Assembly (NCBI RefSeq): GCF_036634195.1
Contig: NZ_JAZIFY010000001.1
Location: 2,118,501 to 2,182,500, forward strand
Origin: Streptomyces sp. P9-A4
GTDB lineage: Bacteria > Actinomycetota > Actinomycetes > Streptomycetales > Streptomycetaceae
Direction: 5' to 3'
Length of the DNA: 64,000 nucleotides
Shown: positions 59,374 to 64,000 of the stretch, one piece after another
Layout of the letters: each line of letters opens with the position of its first letter
Position numbering within the stretch: the stretch's first letter is position 1
The notes under the pieces: model-generated
Seen by the model: the letters and a program-made list of their open reading frames with translations, nothing else
What the model was told of the DNA's origin: nothing
The model's database searches: none
Position numbers and translations under genes: made by a program

Positions 59374-60291
59374 GTGCTCGTACTCGTCGCTCCCGGCCAA
59401 GGCGCCCAGACGCCCGGCTTCCTGACCCCCTGGCTCGAACTCCCCGGCGCCGCCGACCGCATCGCGGCCTGGTCGGACGCCATCGGGCTCGATCTCGCCC
59501 ACTACGGCACGAAGGCCGATGCGGACGAGATCCGTGACACCGCCGTGGCACAGCCGCTCCTCGTCGCCGCCGGCCTGCTGTCCGCCGCCGCGCTCGGCGA
59601 GGTGAAGCCCGGCGTCGTCGCCGGTCACAGCGTCGGCGAGTTCACCGCCGCCGCGTTCGCGGGCGTCCTCGACGACGCCGCGGCGCTGCGTCTCGTGCGG
59701 ACCCGTGGGCTCGCGATGGCCGAGGCCGCCGCGATCACCGAGACCGGCATGTCGGCGCTGCTCGGGGGCGACCCCGAGGTGACCGTCCCGCACCTGGAGA
59801 AGCTCGGCCTGACCGCCGCCAACGTGAACGGCGCGGGCCAGATCGTGGCCGCCGGCACCATGGAGCAGCTGGCCGCCCTGGACGCCGACAAGCCCGAGGG
59901 TGTCCGCCGGGTCGTCGCGCTCAAGGTCGCCGGTGCCTTCCACACGCACCACATGGCCCCGGCCGTGGCGAAGCTGGAGGAGGCGGCGAAGGAGCTCTCC
60001 CCGGCCGCCCCGGCCACCCGCTACGTGTCGAACAAGGACGGGCAGGTCGTCACCGACGGCGCCGAGGTCGTGGCCCGCCTGGTCGGCCAGGTCGCGAACC
60101 CGGTCCGCTGGGACCTGTGCATGGAGACCTTCCAGGCGCTCGGCGCGACCGCGCTGATCGAGGTGTGCCCCGGCGGCACCCTGACCGGCATCGCCAAGCG
60201 CGCCCTGCCCGGAGTGGCCACCGTCGCGCTGAAGACTCCCGACGACCTGGACGCGGCCCGTACGCTCATCGCTGAGCACACGGCCGTCTGA
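59374..60291 (+). CDS. fabD: Malonyl-CoA:ACP transacylase
   Basis: A 305-residue protein MLVLVAPGQGAQTPGFLTPW with nucleophile GHSVGEF (S86) and the His motif AFHTHHMAPAV. Loads malonate onto AcpP for fatty-acid elongation. GTG 59374 is chosen to match the family start; GTG 59368 is possible. First of fabD-fabH-acpP-fabF. Confidence 0.96.
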   Translation: MLVLVAPGQGAQTPGFLTPWLELPGAADRIAAWSDAIGLDLAHYGTKADADEIRDTAVAQPLLVAAGLLSAAALGEVKPGVVAGHSVGEFTAAAFAGVLDDAAALRLVRTRGLAMAEAAAITETGMSALLGGDPEVTVPHLEKLGLTAANVNGAGQIVAAGTMEQLAALDADKPEGVRRVVALKVAGAFHTHHMAPAVAKLEEAAKELSPAAPATRYVSNKDGQVVTDGAEVVARLVGQVANPVRWDLCMETFQALGATALIEVCPGGTLTGIAKRALPGVATVALKTPDDLDAARTLIAEHTAV

Positions 60292-60309
60292 CAAGGAGTG
60301 TCGAGAAGC

Positions 60310-61341
<1,032 letters not shown>

Positions 61342-61397
61342 GCACTCCGGTTCTTCCGGAAGCCCGTACCCAAGCAATCACAAGAAGGAGCGCCACC

Positions 61398-61646
61398 ATG
61401 GCCGCCACCCAGGACCAGATCGTCGAAGGCCTCGCCGAGATCGTCAACGAGATCGCCGGCATCCCGGTCGAGGACGTCGAGCTGGGCAAGTCGTTCACCG
61501 ACGACCTGGACGTCGACTCGCTCTCCATGGTCGAGGTCGTCGTCGCCGCCGAAGAGCGCTTCGACGTCAAGATCCCGGACGAGGACGTCAAGAACCTCAA
61601 GACGGTCGGCGACGCTGCCGACTACATCCTGAAGCACCAGGCCTGA
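61398..61646 (+). CDS. acpP: Acyl carrier protein
   Basis: An 82-residue acidic protein with the phosphopantetheine serine S41 in DLDVDSLSMVE, preceded by AGAAGGAG. The carrier for all fab reactions. Confidence 0.97.
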   Translation: MAATQDQIVEGLAEIVNEIAGIPVEDVELGKSFTDDLDVDSLSMVEVVVAAEERFDVKIPDEDVKNLKTVGDAADYILKHQA

Positions 61647-61725
61647 TTCGGCCCTCGCTGACTCGGTCCGCCACCCGGCGGTGGCGCCGTATTCCGACCA
61701 TCACACACATGGAGAACGAATTCCT

Positions 61726-62988
61726 GTGAGCTCGACCAATCGCACCGTGGTCGTCACCGGTATCGGCGCAACCACACCGCTGGGTGGCGACGTGTCGTCG
61801 ACCTGGGAAGGTCTCTTGGCCGGACGCTCCGGCGTCAGGCCCCTGGAGGGCGAGCGCTTCGCCGAACTGCCCGTCCAGATCGCCGCGACGGCCGCCGTCG
61901 ACCCCGGTGACGTCCTGCCCCGCCCGCTCGCCCGCAAGCTGGACCGCTCGGCGCAGTTCGCGCTGATCGCGGCCCGCGAGGCCTGGGCCGACGCGGGCTA
62001 CACCGCCCCCGCCGGCGAGGACGAGAAGATCGCGCCCGAGCGGCTCGGCTCCGTCATCGCCTCCGGCATCGGCGGTGTCACCACACTGCTCGACCAGTAC
62101 GACGTGCTCAAGGAGAAGGGCGTCCGCCGCGTCTCCCCGCACACCGTGCCGATGCTGATGCCGAACAGCCCCTCCGCGAACGTGGGCCTGGAGGTGAACG
62201 CCCGCGCGGGCGTCCACACCCCCGTCTCCGCGTGCGCGTCCGGCGCCGAGGCCATCGGCTACGCCGTCGAGATGATCCGTACCGGCCGTGCCGACGTGGT
62301 CGTCGCCGGCGGTACCGAGGCCGCGATCCACCCGCTGCCGATCGCCGCGTTCGCCAACATGATGGCGATGTCCAAGAGCAACGACGAGCCGACGAAGGCC
62401 TCCCGTCCGTACGACACGGGCCGTGACGGCTTCGTGCTCGGCGAGGGCGCGGGCGTCGTGATCCTGGAGTCCGAGGAGCACGCGAAGGCGCGCGGCGCGC
62501 GCGTCTACTGCGAGGTCCTCGGCCAGGGCCTGTCGGCCGACAGCCACCACATCGCGCAGCCCGAGCCGACCGGCCGGGGCATCGCCGCCGCGATGCAGAA
62601 CCTGCTGGACGCGACGGACCTCAAGCCGTCCGAGGTCGTCCACCTCAACGCGCACGCCACGTCGACGCCGCAGGGCGACGTCGCCGAGATCAAGGCGCTG
62701 CGGAAGGTCCTGGGCGACGACCTGGACCACGTCGCGATCTCCGCGACGAAGTCGATGACCGGTCACCTCCTCGGCGGCGCGGGCGGCATCGAGACCGTCG
62801 CGACGGTCCTGGCGCTCCACCACCGGCTGGCCCCGCCGACGATCAACATCGACGACCTGGACCCGGACGTCGACGCGGACATCGTCCGCGACGAGCCCCG
62901 CGAACTCCCGCAGGGCACGATCGCCGCGATCAACAACTCGTTCGGCTTCGGCGGCCACAACGTGGTGCTGGCGTTCCGTACGGTCTGA
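61726..62988 (+). CDS. fabF: 3-oxoacyl-ACP synthase II (elongation KAS)
   Basis: A 420-residue condensing enzyme, GTG 61726 nine bases after GGAGAA. Catalytic cysteine C170 in VSACASGAEA, histidines in NAHATSTPQGD and KSMTGHLLGGAGG, end FGFGGHNVVLAF. Last fab gene, closed by a strong terminator. Confidence 0.97.
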   Translation: MSSTNRTVVVTGIGATTPLGGDVSSTWEGLLAGRSGVRPLEGERFAELPVQIAATAAVDPGDVLPRPLARKLDRSAQFALIAAREAWADAGYTAPAGEDEKIAPERLGSVIASGIGGVTTLLDQYDVLKEKGVRRVSPHTVPMLMPNSPSANVGLEVNARAGVHTPVSACASGAEAIGYAVEMIRTGRADVVVAGGTEAAIHPLPIAAFANMMAMSKSNDEPTKASRPYDTGRDGFVLGEGAGVVILESEEHAKARGARVYCEVLGQGLSADSHHIAQPEPTGRGIAAAMQNLLDATDLKPSEVVHLNAHATSTPQGDVAEIKALRKVLGDDLDHVAISATKSMTGHLLGGAGGIETVATVLALHHRLAPPTINIDDLDPDVDADIVRDEPRELPQGTIAAINNSFGFGGHNVVLAFRTV

Positions 62989-63015
62989 ACCATGACGTGA
63001 CGTTCCGTCACATGC

Positions 63016-63051
63016 GCGGAGGCCCACCCCCGGCCGGGGGTGGGCCTCCGC
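63016..63051 (+). terminator. Terminator of the fab operon
   Basis: A perfect 16-base stem (63016-63031 with 63036-63051; arm GCGGAGGCCCACCCCC), four-base loop GGCC, followed by CTTTCTTGT. Confidence 0.92.
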
Positions 63052-63210
63052 CTTTCTTGTCCTATAAGTTGATCAATAAGCGTGTCGCACCTTTTGACTC
63101 GAATGGGCGTGTGATGCTGACCCCCGTACCGCCACTCGGCCCGCTCCCGGTGGCGGAATCGGCGGTCGGCGGTAGGCGCCGGCCGGGAACTCGGCCGCGA
63201 GAGGCGTCAC

Positions 63211-64000
63211 CCATGATCCGTCGTCACCACAGAGGTGGGCGCCCCAAGCGAACCCTGCGAGCCGCGGTCGGCGCCCTCGCGGCGGCCACCCTGGCCGTGG
63301 GCGCGGCACCCGTGGCGGGCGCCGCCCAGAACGCCCCGCGCGGCGCGGGGAGCGAGCGGCCGATCGGTCCGGACCCGGTGGTCACGCTGCTCGCCCACGG
63401 CAACCTGACGATGGCCTCCAACTCGGTCCTGACCTGCGACCCGAGCGACGGCAGCGTCTGCTCCGACACCGAGGGCACGAACAACGGCCGGACCATGTAC
63501 GTGAAGTCCGACCCCGGCGCCCCCGGGCCCAACGCCTCCTCCGCCCAGCTCCGGCTGCCGGCGGGCGCCACCGTGCTGTCCGCGCGCCTCTACTGGCAGT
63601 TCAACCCCACCGGGACGAGCACCAACGGCACCTCCGGCGACCTCGCCAAGGGTGACACCGTGTCCTGGAAGGTCCCCGGGGCGAGCGGCTACACACAGGT
63701 CACCGCGGACACCTACGACTACTTCGACCAGAAGGTCGGCGGGACCCCGCCGGAGCCGCTGATGGCCGCGGGCGCCGTCAAGGACGTCACGGCCGAGGTC
63801 AAGGCGGCGGGAGCGGGTTCGTACACCGTCGCCGACATCCAGGCGTGCAGCGGACGCTCCTCCGCCCAGAACCACGGCGGGAACAACGTGGGCTGCTGGG
63901 GCGGCTGGTCCCTGGTCGTCGCCTACGAGGCCCCCACCGAGCCCCTGCGCTACCTCCAGGTCTGGGACGGCTACCAGCTGCTGCGCGACCCCAACCCCGC
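63211..64000 (+). CDS. Large secreted surface-type protein, 5' part
   Basis: An open frame from ATG 63211 to the window end (263 codons, no stop), so the 3' part is missing. Signal peptide MIRRHHRGGRPKRTLRAAVG then GALAAATLAVGAAPVAGAAQ; the mature start has VVTLLAHGNLTMASNSVLTC, ATVLSARLYWQFNPTGTSTN and CWGGWSLVVAYEAPTEPLRY, a beta-sandwich pattern found at the N-terminus of Streptomyces DUF11/isopeptide-type surface proteins. Preceded by GAGAGG. Confidence 0.75.

Overview
The window is a Streptomyces chromosome segment. Evidence: very high G+C, GTG/TTG starts, TGA/TAG stops, and an ordered fatty-acid synthase operon (fasR-fabD-fabH-acpP-fabF) about 21 kb downstream of a homodimeric-type pyruvate dehydrogenase E1 gene (aceE), an order known from Streptomyces. 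There is no rRNA, CRISPR array or classical insertion sequence. One tRNA gene, tRNA-Val(UAC), was found.

Layout. (1) 1-4.6 kb: a DedA fragment, DUF2277, a GntR regulator with a divergent small gene, secreted and membrane proteins, and the degraded remains of a regulator/membrane-protein module. (2) 4.6-20.6 kb: an actinomycete integrative and conjugative element (AICE, pSAM2-like) inserted in tRNA-Val and bounded by 44-bp direct repeats (4615-4658 and 20586-20629). Its right part is the backbone: Nudix/Pif-like gene and KorSA-like GntR, three operators, TraSA-like FtsK translocase, Spd spread genes, RepSA-like initiator (interrupted by TAA), xis and int. Its left part is cargo: a GntR module on the minus strand, a tightly coupled string of small genes plus a second GntR on the plus strand, and a low-G+C island. 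The island holds a PD-(D/E)XK nuclease divergent from an OLD-family ATPase/TOPRIM nuclease, which is the best candidate for an undescribed defence module. A 152-base inverted-repeat structure lies downstream of the OLD gene, and imperfect 78-bp direct repeats bracket the OLD gene plus this structure. (3) 20.8-23.4 kb: lipoprotein, coiled-coil protein, zinc ribbon. (4) 23.4-33.7 kb: a Ter stress cluster (HAD, phosphoribosyltransferase-StiP fusion, CitE-like lyase, three TerD, one TerA-like, DUF475/TerC-like), peroxiredoxin, DUF3052. (5) 34-40.7 kb: aceE, K+ channel, I36-type secreted protein, DHA2 exporter with TetR. (6) 40.7-50.2 kb: two paralogous DUF1023 hydrolases, DUF4429/SHOCT protein, NarL-type two-component system, acyltransferase, MerR/aldo-keto reductase pair, serine hydrolase. 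(7) 50.2-58 kb: OmpR-type regulator-kinase-lipoprotein operon and cell-wall genes (FemX-type ligase, MurJ-type flippase, L,D-transpeptidase), pirin. (8) 58.1-64 kb: the fab operon and the start of a large secreted protein.

How the genes work together. In the AICE, one GntR operator family sits both between the Nudix and GntR genes and three times in front of the transfer operon, which fits repression of transfer by the KorSA-like protein. Integrase arm repeats lie on both sides of the att core. The element replaces the native tRNA terminator with one of its own. In the chromosome, the NarL-type kinase/regulator operon and the hydrolase/acyltransferase operon share a spatially identical promoter box, so they are probably one regulon. 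All functional statements are inferred from protein motifs, gene order and DNA patterns read by eye; no database search was run.
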